Shown here: piece by piece, positions 47,843 through 56,178 of the stretch | Position numbering within the stretch: the stretch's first letter is position 1 | How the letters are laid out: every line of letters starts with the position of its first letter | Assembly (NCBI RefSeq): GCF_030323265.1 | Contig: NZ_CP104992.1 | Coordinates: forward strand, 867,501 to 931,500 | DNA from: Terrirhizobium terrae | GTDB lineage: Bacteria > Pseudomonadota > Alphaproteobacteria > Rhizobiales > Rhizobiaceae | Length of the DNA: 64,000 nt | Direction of reading: 5' to 3' | Translations under genes and position numbers: made by a program | Notes under the pieces: model-generated | Seen by the model: the letters and a program-made list of their open reading frames with translations, nothing else | Told to the model about the DNA's origin: nothing | Database searches by the model: none

Positions 47843-47858
47843 CCGGCACGGGGCACCA
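47843..47858 (+). repeat. attR core direct repeat
   Basis: CCGGCACGGGGCACCA here is an exact copy of the tRNA-Leu 3' end at 35904-35919. No other tRNA sequence flanks it, so it is the displaced copy left at the far end of the island. Confidence 0.9.
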
Positions 47859-47885
47859 TCAGATCAAAGCTAGGCGCCGGCGAAG

Positions 47886-48422
47886 GTGAAGATACCCACT
47901 CCGTTTCTCCTGTATCAGCGGCTGAAAGCTCTTTTCCTACCCGGAGAATTGAGGATCGGTCCACGCAGCAAGATCGCGGTCGGCGCACGAATTCTCTTTC
48001 ACCGCGGCAAAATCGTCATCGGCGCCCGTGGCAAGCTGCATCCGGGCGCCATGCTCGATGCCCAGAAGGGCAGCATAGTTCTGGGCGAGCACGTATCCCT
48101 TAATCCCTACGCCATCATCTATGGTGCCGGCGGGGTGACGATCGGCAATGACGTGCGCATCGCCGCCCACGCGGTGATTGTTTCCTTCGAGCACAACTAC
48201 TCCGACAAGTCCCGTCCGATCACTGATCAGGGCGTCACATTGCGCCCCGTCATCATCGAGGATGACGTATGGATAGGCAGCGGCGCGAAGATCCTGGCCG
48301 GTGCGCATGTCGCAAAAGGCTGTGTGATTGCGGCCAATGCCGTGGTCAAGGGCAGGACCGAGCCCTATGGAATTTACGGCGGCGTGCCCGCGCGCCTGTT
48401 GCGGCGACGCGGCGACAACTGA
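47886..48422 (+). CDS. hexapeptide-repeat acyltransferase (LbH fold)
   Basis: The 178-residue protein is a left-handed beta-helix acetyltransferase of the maltose O-acetyltransferase/WbbJ type. Isoleucine-rich hexapeptides run through IGPRSKIAVGARILF to VTIGNDVRIAAHAVIV. The catalytic His lies in SFEHNYSD, and the family end is GIYGGVPARLLRR. The start codon is GTG. It is the first chromosomal gene after the island and lies only 27 bases from attR, so its promoter may now be inside the island. It is likely involved in polysaccharide or LPS acetylation with the next genes. Confidence 0.9.
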   Translation: MKIPTPFLLYQRLKALFLPGELRIGPRSKIAVGARILFHRGKIVIGARGKLHPGAMLDAQKGSIVLGEHVSLNPYAIIYGAGGVTIGNDVRIAAHAVIVSFEHNYSDKSRPITDQGVTLRPVIIEDDVWIGSGAKILAGAHVAKGCVIAANAVVKGRTEPYGIYGGVPARLLRRRGDN

Positions 48423-48465
48423 TCGTCGCCCGACGTGGCCACGCCAAACGAGAAGAGACATTGCC

Positions 48466-49165
48466 ATGCAGAGACTTGCACGCTCGATCAGGAAGAAATT
48501 CAGGCGGCTCACGAATGCGAGAACCGTTACCATCAACGGCATCAGGCTGGTCTCCGGCAAGGACCAGGTGCCGCCTTATGTGCGCGACCTGATGTTTCGC
48601 GAGGTCTATGAAGACACCGAACGCAACATACTTCTCGACATCCTGAAGCCCGGGTCACGGGTGGTGGAACTCGGCACCGGCCTCGGTTTCATCGCCCTGC
48701 TGGCGTCCAAGATCTGCGGACCGGAGAATGTCTGGACCTATGAGGCAGAATCCGGCGGTCGAAAGCCTGATCCGCCAGAACTTTCGCCTGAACGGGATCG
48801 AACCGCAGCTGAACATGCATGCGGTGACGCAGGACGGCCGGGATCTCGTCTTCAACGCCGCCGCCAACATCATCTCGTCGAGCGCCTTCGAACGCGGTGT
48901 CGAAGGCCAGACCCTTACCGTGAAAAGCGAGCCGTTCCACGAAGTCATCGCCAGGCACCGTCCCGACGTTCTGATCATGGATGTCGAGGGCGGCGAGTAC
49001 GAGCTTCTGCCGAATGCCGATCTCGGACCGATCCGGCACATTCTGGTCGAACTGCACCCGCATATCATCGGCGAGCAGAAGGTCGAGGAGATCAAGGCAA
49101 GCCTTGCTACCGCCGGCTTCAAGGAAAAGAGCAGCGACCGGAAGACCTTCCACTTTCAGCGTTGA
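48466..49165 (+). CDS. FkbM family methyltransferase, frame break near 48748
   Basis: The N-terminal part (MQRLARSIRKKFRRLTNART, ILKPGSRVVELGTGLGFIAL as SAM loop) and the C-terminal part (NPAVESLIRQNFRLNGIEPQ, IMDVEGGEYELLPNADLGPI, HILVELHPHIIGEQ) join as NVWTYEANPAVE if one base near 48748 is removed. This gives 232 residues. FkbM-type enzymes methylate hydroxyls of sugars or polyketides. It follows the acyltransferase by 43 bases and probably acts on the same glycan. Confidence 0.85.
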
Positions 49166-49195
49166 TGGCGCAATGCCGGCGGCACCGCTGCCGGC

Positions 49196-50162
49196 TCAGG
49201 TTTCCGGAAGGCTCGTAAGGAAACCCAGTTCCCGCAATTGCGCAGGACCTTCGAAGCGGACCGATTCCTTCCCGGCAAAATCGAGGTCTCCGTCGCGATC
49301 AAGCGCGGTCATCATCGCCTGATAGTGCTCTGCGCCATTATGATGCTGCTTGCCCTCGGCCGCCTCGGCGATCTTGCCGCGGTAGTTGGTGAAGAACTTC
49401 AGATGCAGCAGCACGCCGAAAAACGGTTCGAAATTCCGCTCGTAAGGTAGCGGGCGGTGGGGACTGCTGCCGAAGAAGCAGTGGCGGTCCCAGAAGATCA
49501 CCGGATATTTCATCAGCTCGTTGGCCTCGGAAAACCGGCGCTTGCGCGGCCCGCCCTTGAGGCTCACGCCGCGTTTGTCGAGTGCGGCATCATATCCGCT
49601 CGCGTCGAAATGATTGGAGAACTGCCAGGGCTCCCCGTGATCCGGATCGGGCGCGATACTGCCCGGGCCGGGATACATATCGATCATCGGCGCTGCAAGC
49701 CGCCCGGCGCCATGCTCCTCCAAGAGGGCGGTGAGTTCGGTGAGCCCCTTGCGTCGCAGCCGTCGTAGAGAAGGAACTCGTCGGAATCGACGTTGACATA
49801 CCAGCGATCATAGCCGTAGCGGGCAAAAGCGCCTCCCGCCAGCGGCGGCCGCGCCTTGCCTCGCCATAGCGCAGCGGCGAGGTCCAGAGGTCGACATCCG
49901 GCTGTGCGGCGAGATAGTCCCGCGTTCCGTCGCTGGAGACGTCGTCGACGCAGATGAAGCGCGTCACGCCGAGCTTGCGATAGTGGCGGATGAAGTAGGG
50001 CAGGATCGTCATGTCGTTGTGGGTGACGAAGACCAGAGGAAGGTCTTCGCGCGAAAGCGGCCTGACTGCTGCCATGGGCGCAAGCTCGACATCCTGCCTG
50101 TCGCGACGCTCGCGCCGGGTGATGCGCCAGTTCTCATAGGCCGTGCGCAGCTTGTCGACCAT
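49196..50162 (-). CDS. family 2-type glycosyltransferase, two frame breaks
   Basis: Three segments make one protein of about 322 residues: MVDKLRTAYENWRITRRERR to WREAL, then FARYGYDRWYVNVDSDEFLL, then LLEEHGAGRLAAPMIDMYPG to TSLPET. DSDEFLLYDG holds the DxD-type metal site, and FICVDDVSSDGTRDYL is the nucleotide-sugar part. One base is missing near 49830 and another near 49752. It resembles Glyco_tranf_2_4 enzymes. The start is uncertain: GTG at 50216 or TTG at 50231 would extend it. It is convergent with the FkbM gene. Confidence 0.8.
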
Positions 50163-50492
50163 GCCCCGACGGATATCGGGTCGCCCGCTCTTGAAAGGGT
50201 AGTCCACTCTGTTCACCTGCCTGTTGGGCAAAACGCATGATGCGGCGCCGGTCCGGCCGGCACGCCTTTGACCGTCCTCGTACTAAACAAGACGGACGCT
50301 GGCAATCGGACGGACCGGGCACGCGCTTGATGCCGAGGCAGCGATCACGGGAATGTGCCGGAAACAGCGGCAAGAACGCCGCCTCCCCCAGTTTACAGTA
50401 GTGAGCGTTCTGCTCTACAGCTTTCGCCGAAATGCCGACACATGGCTTGCGTATCGCAGGGTCGACTGACGGCGAACGGCAAGGAGAGCTGC

Positions 50493-51008
50493 ATGGCAAT
50501 GACGACGACCGCCCGGACCAACCGCCCCGGCACCGGCCATGCGATACTCGTCACGCTCGGCATGGCAGCGACGGTCGGCGGCGCGCTCGGCTTCCAGCAT
50601 ATCGGCGGCTACATTCCCTGCGCGCTCTGCCTGCTGCAGCGCGATCCCTATTATTTCGGCATTCCCGTCGGCATTCTCGCCGTCGGCTCGGCCGCCTTCG
50701 GCCTGCCGGCCTGGATCCCCCGTATCCTGCTGATCATCGTCGGCATCATGATGCTCGTCGGCGCCGGCATGGGTGTCTATCACGCGGGCGTCGAATGGAG
50801 TTTCTGGCCGGGGCCTGCTAGCTGCGGCGGCGGCGCCGGCGTCACGACCAATGCAGGCAACCTGCTTGGCGACCTCAACACCGTACATGGCCCGTCCTGC
50901 ACCGAGGCCGCCCTTCGCGTGCTCGGCCTCTCCTTTGCCGGCTGGAACGTGCTTGCCAGCCTCGTGCTTGCCGCGATCGCCTTTATCGGCGCGAAAAAGG
51001 CCGCCTGA
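50493..51008 (+). CDS. dsbB: disulfide bond formation protein B
   Basis: The 171-residue inner membrane protein has four hydrophobic helices and the DsbB pattern GYIPCALCLLQRDPYYFGIP (CxxC of the first periplasmic loop). The second loop carries Cys in PGPASCGGG and GPSCTEAAL. It reoxidises DsbA and passes electrons to quinone. The start MAMTTTAR follows AAGGAGAG. Its 3' end overlaps a GC hairpin (GGCCGCC-TGA-GGCGGCC), a probable terminator. Confidence 0.92.
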   Translation: MAMTTTARTNRPGTGHAILVTLGMAATVGGALGFQHIGGYIPCALCLLQRDPYYFGIPVGILAVGSAAFGLPAWIPRILLIIVGIMMLVGAGMGVYHAGVEWSFWPGPASCGGGAGVTTNAGNLLGDLNTVHGPSCTEAALRVLGLSFAGWNVLASLVLAAIAFIGAKKAA

Positions 51009-51020
51009 GGCGGCCTTCGG
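50999..51020 (+). terminator. hairpin at the dsbB stop codon
   Basis: AAGGCCGCC-TGA-GGCGGCCTT is a perfect 9-bp stem with the stop codon in the loop. No long T tract follows, but it separates the convergent dsbB and HNH genes. Confidence 0.55.
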
Positions 51021-51051
51021 TAAATCCGAACATCGAAAGAAGCCCTTCGGC

Positions 51052-51609
51052 TTAAGGCTGCAGCTCGGTATCCCAGTAGAGATAGTCCATCCAGCTTTCG
51101 TGCAGATAGTTGGGCGGGAAGAGGCGGCCGTTGTTGTGCAGGTCCTGCACGCTCGGCGGATAAGGCTTCTGGTGCGGGAACATGCCGGCCTGCTTGGGCA
51201 GCTTGCTGCCCTTCCTGAGATTGCAGGGCGAACAGGCCGCGACGACGTTTTCCCAGGTCGTCTCGCCGCCATGGGCACGCGGGATGACGTGGTCGAAGGT
51301 CAACTCGTCATGGGCGCCGCAATACTGGCACTCGAACTTGTCGCGCAGGAACACGTTGAAGCGGGTGAAAGCGGGGTTGCGGGTCGGCTGGACATAGGTC
51401 TTGAGGCTGACGACGCTCGGCAATCTCATCGTGAAACTGGGTGAACAGACCGAATGCTCGTATTCGGCGATGATGTTCACACGGTCAAGGAAGACCGCCT
51501 TGATCGCGTCCTGCCAGGACCATAACGACAAGGGATAGTAACTCAGCGGCCGGTAGTCAGCGTTCAGGACGAGCGCCGGCAAGGCCTGCGGGGAGACTGC
51601 AATCGTCAA
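51052..51609 (-). CDS. HNH endonuclease family protein
   Basis: The 185-residue protein has a C-terminal HNH domain with CQYCGAHDELTFDHVIPRAH, NVVAACSPCNLRKGSKL, two CxxC zinc pairs and the DH and N residues of the active site. The N-terminal part (LPALVLNADYRPLSYYPLSL) is the typical start of the conserved, single-copy HNH proteins of alphaproteobacteria. The biological substrate is unknown. It is unrelated to phage genes in context. Confidence 0.9.
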   Translation of the reverse strand: MTIAVSPQALPALVLNADYRPLSYYPLSLWSWQDAIKAVFLDRVNIIAEYEHSVCSPSFTMRLPSVVSLKTYVQPTRNPAFTRFNVFLRDKFECQYCGAHDELTFDHVIPRAHGGETTWENVVAACSPCNLRKGSKLPKQAGMFPHQKPYPPSVQDLHNNGRLFPPNYLHESWMDYLYWDTELQP

Positions 51610-51720
51610 GTGACGCTCCTACCCGATTCGGCATCTATCTCCTCTATATTAGGTCCGTTGTTACAGGATTGTGAAGCCCAATAAATGCAGTGGCTTCGTT
51701 CCCCCGAGCTTCACACAGAT

Positions 51721-52363
51721 TTATGCAATCGGCAGGCCGTTGCGGCGCATGGCGACCGCGTAATAGGCCCAGAATAGCCGGGCCGCGACGGACCGGTGCG
51801 GGCTCCACCCTTCAGCCATCGCAGCCAGTGCCTTCGATTCGGGTCGTGCATCCATCTTGAAGGCGTGGCCGACGGCGAGACTGCAATGCCACGTCGCCCG
51901 ACGGGAAGATATCGGGATGGCCGGCGCAGAACATCAGATAGACCTGTGCCGTCCAGGGACCGATGCCGGGCAGTGACACCAGCTGTTTCATCGCCTCGTC
52001 GCCATCGAGGGCGCAGATGCCGTGCAGGTCGACCGTTTCGTCGACCACGGCCTTCGAGAGTGCCATCAGCGTTGCGGCTTTTGCCCGCGACAGGCCGAAG
52101 GTGGATATGACCTCGGGCGCAAGCGCGGCATATGCCGGCGCCGTCACCGGTCCAGCCACGGTAATCCTGCGCCAGATCGCGTCGGCGCTGGCGCGGGACA
52201 CCATCTGGGAGACGATGACCGAGGCGAGACCGGCAAAGCCGGGCTTGGAGAGACGCAGGGGAAGCGGGCCGGTCAGTTCGGCGATCGGGATGAGCCGTTT
52301 GTCGAGAAGCAAGAGTTGCGCAAGCCCTGCCTCGACATCCGCGTCGCATGTTATGACCTGCAC
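51721..52363 (-). CDS. DNA-3-methyladenine glycosylase, AlkA type, frame break near 51880
   Basis: The N-terminal part (ITCDADVEAGLAQLLLLDKR, ASVIVSQMVSRASADAIWRR, LVSLPGIGPWTAQVYLMFCA) is an HhH-GPD glycosylase with the hairpin LPGIGPWTA and the catalytic Asp in PSGDVALQ. Removing one base near 51880 restores QSAVGHAFKMDARPESKALA and RLFWAYYAVAMRRNGLPIA at the end, giving 213 residues. It excises alkylated bases. The start is GTG at 52363; upstream ATGs lie in repeats. It is divergent from gluQRS. Confidence 0.85.
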
Positions 52364-52370
52364 CGATCCA

Positions 52371-52422
52371 TTCTCCCGTTGGCCCCATTCTCGCCTTGGC
52401 CCCATATTCTCGCCTTGGCCCA
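52371..52422. repeat. three 17-bp tandem repeats between alkA-type gene and gluQRS
   Basis: TTCTCCCGTTGGCCCCA (52371-52387), TTCTCGCCTTGGCCCCA (52388-52404) and TTCTCGCCTTGGCCCA (52407-52422) are near-identical and fill most of the 71-base divergent promoter region. Confidence 0.75.
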
Positions 52423-52434
52423 TGAGCCTAAAGC

Positions 52435-53331
52435 ATGGCAGAAGACCGCATGCAGACCCAATCCTCTGATAGCCCCGTCTTCCGCTTCGCGCCAAGCCCG
52501 AATGGGCTCCTGCATCTCGGCCATGCGCGTTCCGCGCTGATGAACCACGATATGGCCCGCGACACGGGAGGCCGCTTCCTGCTGCGCATCGAAGACATAG
52601 ATGTGGCCCGCTGCACACCCGAATTCGAGGAAATGATCTATCGAGATCTCGCCTGGCTCGGCATCTCGTGGGAGACGCCGGTGCGGCGGCAGTCGGAGCA
52701 TTTCGATTTTTATCGGCAGGCGCTCGCCCGGCTGCAGGACATGGGCCTCGTCTACCCTGCCTTCATGACCCGCGGCGAGGTGAAGGCTCGGGTTTCGGAC
52801 TATGAGCGGGACGGCAGCATCTGGCTGCGCGACCCGGATGGTTCGCCGCTCTATCCGGAGGACGACCGGCACTGCGGCGAGGCCGAGCGGCAGCGGCTGA
52901 TCGCAGAGGGTGTGCGGCATGCCTGGCGGCTGGATATGGGCAAGGCGCTGGCAATGACGGAAAAGACGCTCTCCTGGCAGGAGACGGGCGACGGAGAGGA
53001 TCAAGAAATTGTCGCCGATCCCGGCCGATGGGGCGATGTCGTTCTATCACGCTCGGATGCGCCGTCGAGCTATCATCTCTCGGTCGTCATGGACGACGCA
53101 CTGCAGGGCATCACCCATGTGGTGCGAGGGCAGGACCTGTTTGCCGCAACGGCGGTGCACCGGCTGCTGCAGGTGTTGCTCGACCTTCCCGAGCCTGTCT
53201 ACCACCACCACCGGCTTGTCGTGGACGATGAAGGTCGAAAGCTTTCGAAAAGCGAAGGCTCAACCGGAATTGCGGCTCTTCGGGACGAAGGCATCTTCCC
53301 CGACGACATTCGCCGCCTTGTCGGCCTCTAG
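52435..53331 (+). CDS. gluQRS: glutamyl-Q tRNA(Asp) synthetase
   Basis: GluQRS glutamylates the queuosine in tRNA(Asp). The 298-residue protein resembles the catalytic half of GluRS without the anticodon domain. It has the HIGH-like HLGHARSALMN, the RIEDIDVARC motif, SYHLSVVMDDALQGITHVVR and the KMSKS-like KLSKSEGSTG. The zinc-binding Cys cluster of E. coli YadB is replaced here (YPAFMTRGEVKARV). The start could also be ATG at 52450. Its last 72 bases overlap the end of the convergent YihY gene. Confidence 0.92.
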   Translation: MAEDRMQTQSSDSPVFRFAPSPNGLLHLGHARSALMNHDMARDTGGRFLLRIEDIDVARCTPEFEEMIYRDLAWLGISWETPVRRQSEHFDFYRQALARLQDMGLVYPAFMTRGEVKARVSDYERDGSIWLRDPDGSPLYPEDDRHCGEAERQRLIAEGVRHAWRLDMGKALAMTEKTLSWQETGDGEDQEIVADPGRWGDVVLSRSDAPSSYHLSVVMDDALQGITHVVRGQDLFAATAVHRLLQVLLDLPEPVYHHHRLVVDDEGRKLSKSEGSTGIAALRDEGIFPDDIRRLVGL

Positions 53332-54234
53332 GCTTTGGGCCCGGCGCACCTTGCGCTGCCGCTTGACCTGCTTGACCACCGAATAGACCTTGTATTTGAG
53401 GATCGCGGCGTTGAGTTCGGCGCCGAGCATGAAGATCACGCCGACCATGTAGAGGAAGACCAGCACGATCATGATCGACGCGAGGCCGGCATAGGTCGCG
53501 GCATAGTTGGCGAAGGTCGAGAGATAGGCGGCGAAACCGAAGCCGAATGCCGTCCACAGCACCACGGTCATCGCCACGCCCGGCAGGATATCGATCAGCC
53601 GGCGGTTACCGGCCGGCAGCCATTTATGCGAACCGAGCAGCCCGATCATCAGGAGAAGCGCCGTGCCGATGAGACCCCAGTTGGCGACCGCATTGAGATC
53701 GCTGATCAGCCACGGAAAACGCGTCTGGGCGAAACGGCTGGCGATCGGAACCGCCAGCAGCAGGATGCTGATGACGGCAAAGATCACCACCGCCAGGATG
53801 ACATAGCCGAGGCTCGCGAGGCGCGTAACATACCAGGGACGTGTCTCGGTGACGCGATAGGCGCGGTTGAGCGAAACACGCACCGCCTCGACACCGTTGG
53901 AGGCAAAATAGGCGGCAGCCAGTACCGAGACTGTGAGCAGCCCGCCGCGCGGGATTTCCAGCACCCGCTGGATTTCAGACGCGATCGGATCGGCGATATC
54001 GGCCGGCCATGTGTCGAACATCAGATGCAGCGTGGTTTCCGAAAATCCGCCCGCGCCCAGAAAGCCGGCCAATGCCGTGCCGAAGATCAGGAAGGGGAAC
54101 AATGCCAGGAGGCCGGAAAGCGCAACATGGCTCGCCATCGCCCAGCCGTCATCCTCGGAGAAGTGCCAATAGGCATCCCACAGAACCTTGAAGGCCAGTC
54201 TGTGCCATCGCGGCCGACGCATTTCTTCCGACAA
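53260..54234 (-). CDS. YihY/virulence factor BrkB family membrane protein
   Basis: The 324-residue protein has about six membrane helices. It begins MSEEMRRPRWHRLAFKVLWD and then has the family pattern DDGWAMASHVALSGLLALFP with VRVSLNRAYRVTETRPW. Once called ribonuclease BN by error, the family is now seen as membrane transport or envelope proteins of unknown activity. The 3' end runs 72 bases into gluQRS on the other strand. Confidence 0.9.
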   Translation of the reverse strand: MSEEMRRPRWHRLAFKVLWDAYWHFSEDDGWAMASHVALSGLLALFPFLIFGTALAGFLGAGGFSETTLHLMFDTWPADIADPIASEIQRVLEIPRGGLLTVSVLAAAYFASNGVEAVRVSLNRAYRVTETRPWYVTRLASLGYVILAVVIFAVISILLLAVPIASRFAQTRFPWLISDLNAVANWGLIGTALLLMIGLLGSHKWLPAGNRRLIDILPGVAMTVVLWTAFGFGFAAYLSTFANYAATYAGLASIMIVLVFLYMVGVIFMLGAELNAAILKYKVYSVVKQVKRQRKVRRAQSLEADKAANVVGEDAFVPKSRNSG

Positions 54235-54314
54235 TGGACACTCCGTTGTGACTTCCGGCGAAATATGGGAGGAACACCGCCACTTGTACAGGGAAGCCGG
54301 GGAACAGTTTCACA

Positions 54315-55148
54315 ATGACTGCCAAGAGAACGATCATCGTCACCGGCTGTTCCTCGGGCATCGGCGCATACTGCGCAAGGGCATTGAAGGCAGACGGCTG
54401 GCGCGTGTTCGGAAGTGTGCGCAAGCAAGAGGATCTGGCAGCTCTCCAGGCCGACGGCATCGAAGCACTGATCATGGACTATACAAGGCCGGAGACGATC
54501 GCGCGGCTGGTCGAGGACGTAGCGGAGAGGACTGGTGGCCGGCTCGACGCGCTGTTCAACAACGGCGCCTATGGCCAACCCGGTGCCGTCGAAGACCTGA
54601 CGACCGAGGTTCTGCGCGAGCAGTTCGAAACCAATGTCTTCGGCTGGCACGAGCTGACCCGCCGGGTCATTCCGATAATGCGGGCGCAGGGAAAGGGCCG
54701 GATCGTCAATTGCTCGTCGATCCTCGGCCTCGTGCCCTATCGCTATCGCGGCGCCTACACGGCCTCCAAATATGCGCTGGAGGGGCTGACCGTCACCATG
54801 CGCATGGAACTGGAAGGCAGCGGCATCGGCGTCAGCCTGATCGAGCCAGGCCCGATCGAATCGCGTTTCACGGCGAATGCACTCGCCAAGATCAACGAAC
54901 ATATCGATCTGCAAGGCTCGGCCCATGCAGCCGAATACGAACGCCAGCTCAGGCGGCTGGACGGAAGCGGACCGGTCAATCGCCACAAGCTCGGGCCGGA
55001 TGCGGTCTATGAGGTACTGCGCCACGCCTTGACCTCGCCGCGTCCACAACCGCACTATCTGGTCACCAGACCTGCCAAGCAGGGCGCGTTGTTGAAGAGG
55101 CTGCTTCCCGCTTCGCTTTTCTATACGCTGTTGAAGCGGTTCGACTGA
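54315..55148 (+). CDS. short-chain dehydrogenase/reductase
   Basis: The 277-residue protein is a classical SDR. It has the dinucleotide motif VTGCSSGIGAYCARALKADG, the NNGAYG motif, the catalytic Ser in NCSSILGL and YTASK with the catalytic Tyr and Lys. The substrate is unknown; the best guess for this subgroup is a small ketone or lipid-like alcohol. The 55162 and 55379 genes follow closely on the same strand, so it probably starts an operon. Confidence 0.9.
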   Translation: MTAKRTIIVTGCSSGIGAYCARALKADGWRVFGSVRKQEDLAALQADGIEALIMDYTRPETIARLVEDVAERTGGRLDALFNNGAYGQPGAVEDLTTEVLREQFETNVFGWHELTRRVIPIMRAQGKGRIVNCSSILGLVPYRYRGAYTASKYALEGLTVTMRMELEGSGIGVSLIEPGPIESRFTANALAKINEHIDLQGSAHAAEYERQLRRLDGSGPVNRHKLGPDAVYEVLRHALTSPRPQPHYLVTRPAKQGALLKRLLPASLFYTLLKRFD

Positions 55149-55161
55149 CGGGAGGAGCCTG

Positions 55162-55365
55162 ATGTCCACATTCACCACCATTCTCACCGTGATCGTGATG
55201 GGCCTCGTCGTGCTCGTCCTGATCCGCGGCCTGTTCACCATGATGAAGGGTCAGGACGCCAACCGGTCGAACAAACTGATGCAGCTCCGGCTGGTGCTGC
55301 AGGCGGTCGCGATCGTGCTCATCATGCTGACGCTCTGGATCACCGGCGGCGGCAGGCCGACCTGA
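55162..55365 (+). CDS. twin-transmembrane (HIG1-like) small protein
   Basis: The 67-residue protein has two hydrophobic helices (ILTVIVMGLVVLVLIRGLF and LVLQAVAIVLIMLTLWIT) joined by a basic loop with MMKGQDANRSNKLMQLRL. This is the pattern of the twin transmembrane proteins of alphaproteobacteria, related to the HIG1 domain of cytochrome oxidase assembly factors. It precedes the cobalamin adenosyltransferase by 13 bases. Confidence 0.88.
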   Translation: MSTFTTILTVIVMGLVVLVLIRGLFTMMKGQDANRSNKLMQLRLVLQAVAIVLIMLTLWITGGGRPT

Positions 55366-55378
55366 ACAACGAGGAACC

Positions 55379-55951
55379 ATGGTCAAGCTCAACAAGATCT
55401 ACACCCGCACCGGCGACAAGGGCACGACCGGGCTCGTCTCCGGCCCACGCCGGGAAAAGTTCGATTTGCGCGTGGAGGCCTATGGCACGGTGGACGAGAC
55501 CAATTCCGCGGTCGGCCTCGCGCGCCTCCACACGATCGGCGTCAACGAGCTGGATGTCATGCTGGTGCGCATCCAGAACGACCTGTTCGACCTCGGCTCG
55601 GATCTTGCCACGCCCGACACGGGCGAAGAGTTCGCCTACGAGCCGCTTCGCATCATCGAGGCGCAGGCGGAGCGGCTGGAGCGGGAGATCGACAGCCTGA
55701 ACGGCGAGCTCGATCCGCTGACATCCTTCGTCCTGCCGGGCGGCACGGCGGCCGCCGCTCATCTGCACATGGCCCGCACCGTGGCGCGCCGCGCCGAGCG
55801 CCTGATGGTGGAGCTGTCCCGCCAGGAACGGATCGGCGAGGCGGCGCTGAAATATATCAACCGATTGTCGGACTTCCTGTTCGTCGCTGCACGATTTGCC
55901 AATGATCGCGGACAGGCGGATATTTTGTGGGTGCCGGGGAAGCATCGGTGA
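55379..55951 (+). CDS. ATP:cob(I)alamin adenosyltransferase, PduO type
   Basis: The 190-residue enzyme makes adenosylcobalamin from cob(I)alamin and ATP. It has the PduO/MMAB motifs IYTRTGDKGTTGLVSG (ATP loop), RVEAYGTVDETNSAVGLARL, and NRLSDFLFVAARF near the C-terminus. In rhizobia this gene is usually next to the etf genes, as here. It would supply coenzyme B12 for methylmalonyl-CoA mutase and ribonucleotide reductase. Confidence 0.93.
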   Translation: MVKLNKIYTRTGDKGTTGLVSGPRREKFDLRVEAYGTVDETNSAVGLARLHTIGVNELDVMLVRIQNDLFDLGSDLATPDTGEEFAYEPLRIIEAQAERLEREIDSLNGELDPLTSFVLPGGTAAAAHLHMARTVARRAERLMVELSRQERIGEAALKYINRLSDFLFVAARFANDRGQADILWVPGKHR

Positions 55952-56007
55952 GGTGTGGTGATGGGTTGGAGAGCCACGGCTATGCCAAAGCCCACGACGT
56001 CCGCAAG

Positions 56008-56140
56008 TCCCCCTCTGGCCTGCCGGCCATCTCCCCCACAAGGGGGAGAGGAATCGCCGCGATCGCCTGCCTCGATTAGGCCTCGGCGGAACGGCCAGGT
56101 TATCCCTCCCTCTTGTGGGGAGGGTTTGGGAGGGGTCTTT
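56008..56140. repeat. rhizobial intergenic palindromic element
   Basis: TCCCCCTCTGGCCTGCCGGCCATCTCCCCCACAAGGGGGAGAGG holds two nested palindromes (GGCCTGCCGGCC and CTCCCCC-ACAA-GGGGGAG). It is followed by a partner block CCCTCCCTCTTGTGGGGAGGG. Blocks of this type are common between rhizobial genes. It lies between the adenosyltransferase and rhomboid genes and contains no ORF of note. Confidence 0.7.
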
Positions 56141-56178
56141 TTAAAGTCGAGACGGACAGGGGATCATGGAGGCTGCTA

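Larger units (their letters stand above)
35904..47858. mobile_element. 11.9 kb integrative genomic island in tRNA-Leu
   Basis: The sequence CCGGCACGGGGCACCA at the tRNA 3' end (35904-35919) recurs exactly at 47843-47858. Between the copies lie a tyrosine integrase at the tRNA-proximal end, phage-like regulators and unrelated cargo. Base composition from about 43.4 to 47.7 kb is visibly more AT-rich than the flanking chromosome. The integrase restores the tRNA 3' end on insertion, as is usual for tRNA-targeted elements. No terminase, capsid, relaxase, type IV secretion or replication gene is seen. It is therefore either a satellite-like or remnant element, or one mobilised by a helper. Confidence 0.9.

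Noticed and set aside
36003..47858. Intact prophage
   Set aside because: No terminase, portal, capsid, tail, lysis or replication gene could be found between the att repeats.
50134..50499. 121-codon minus-strand frame upstream of the glycosyltransferase
   Set aside because: It overlaps the glycosyltransferase N-terminus in another frame and shows no family features.
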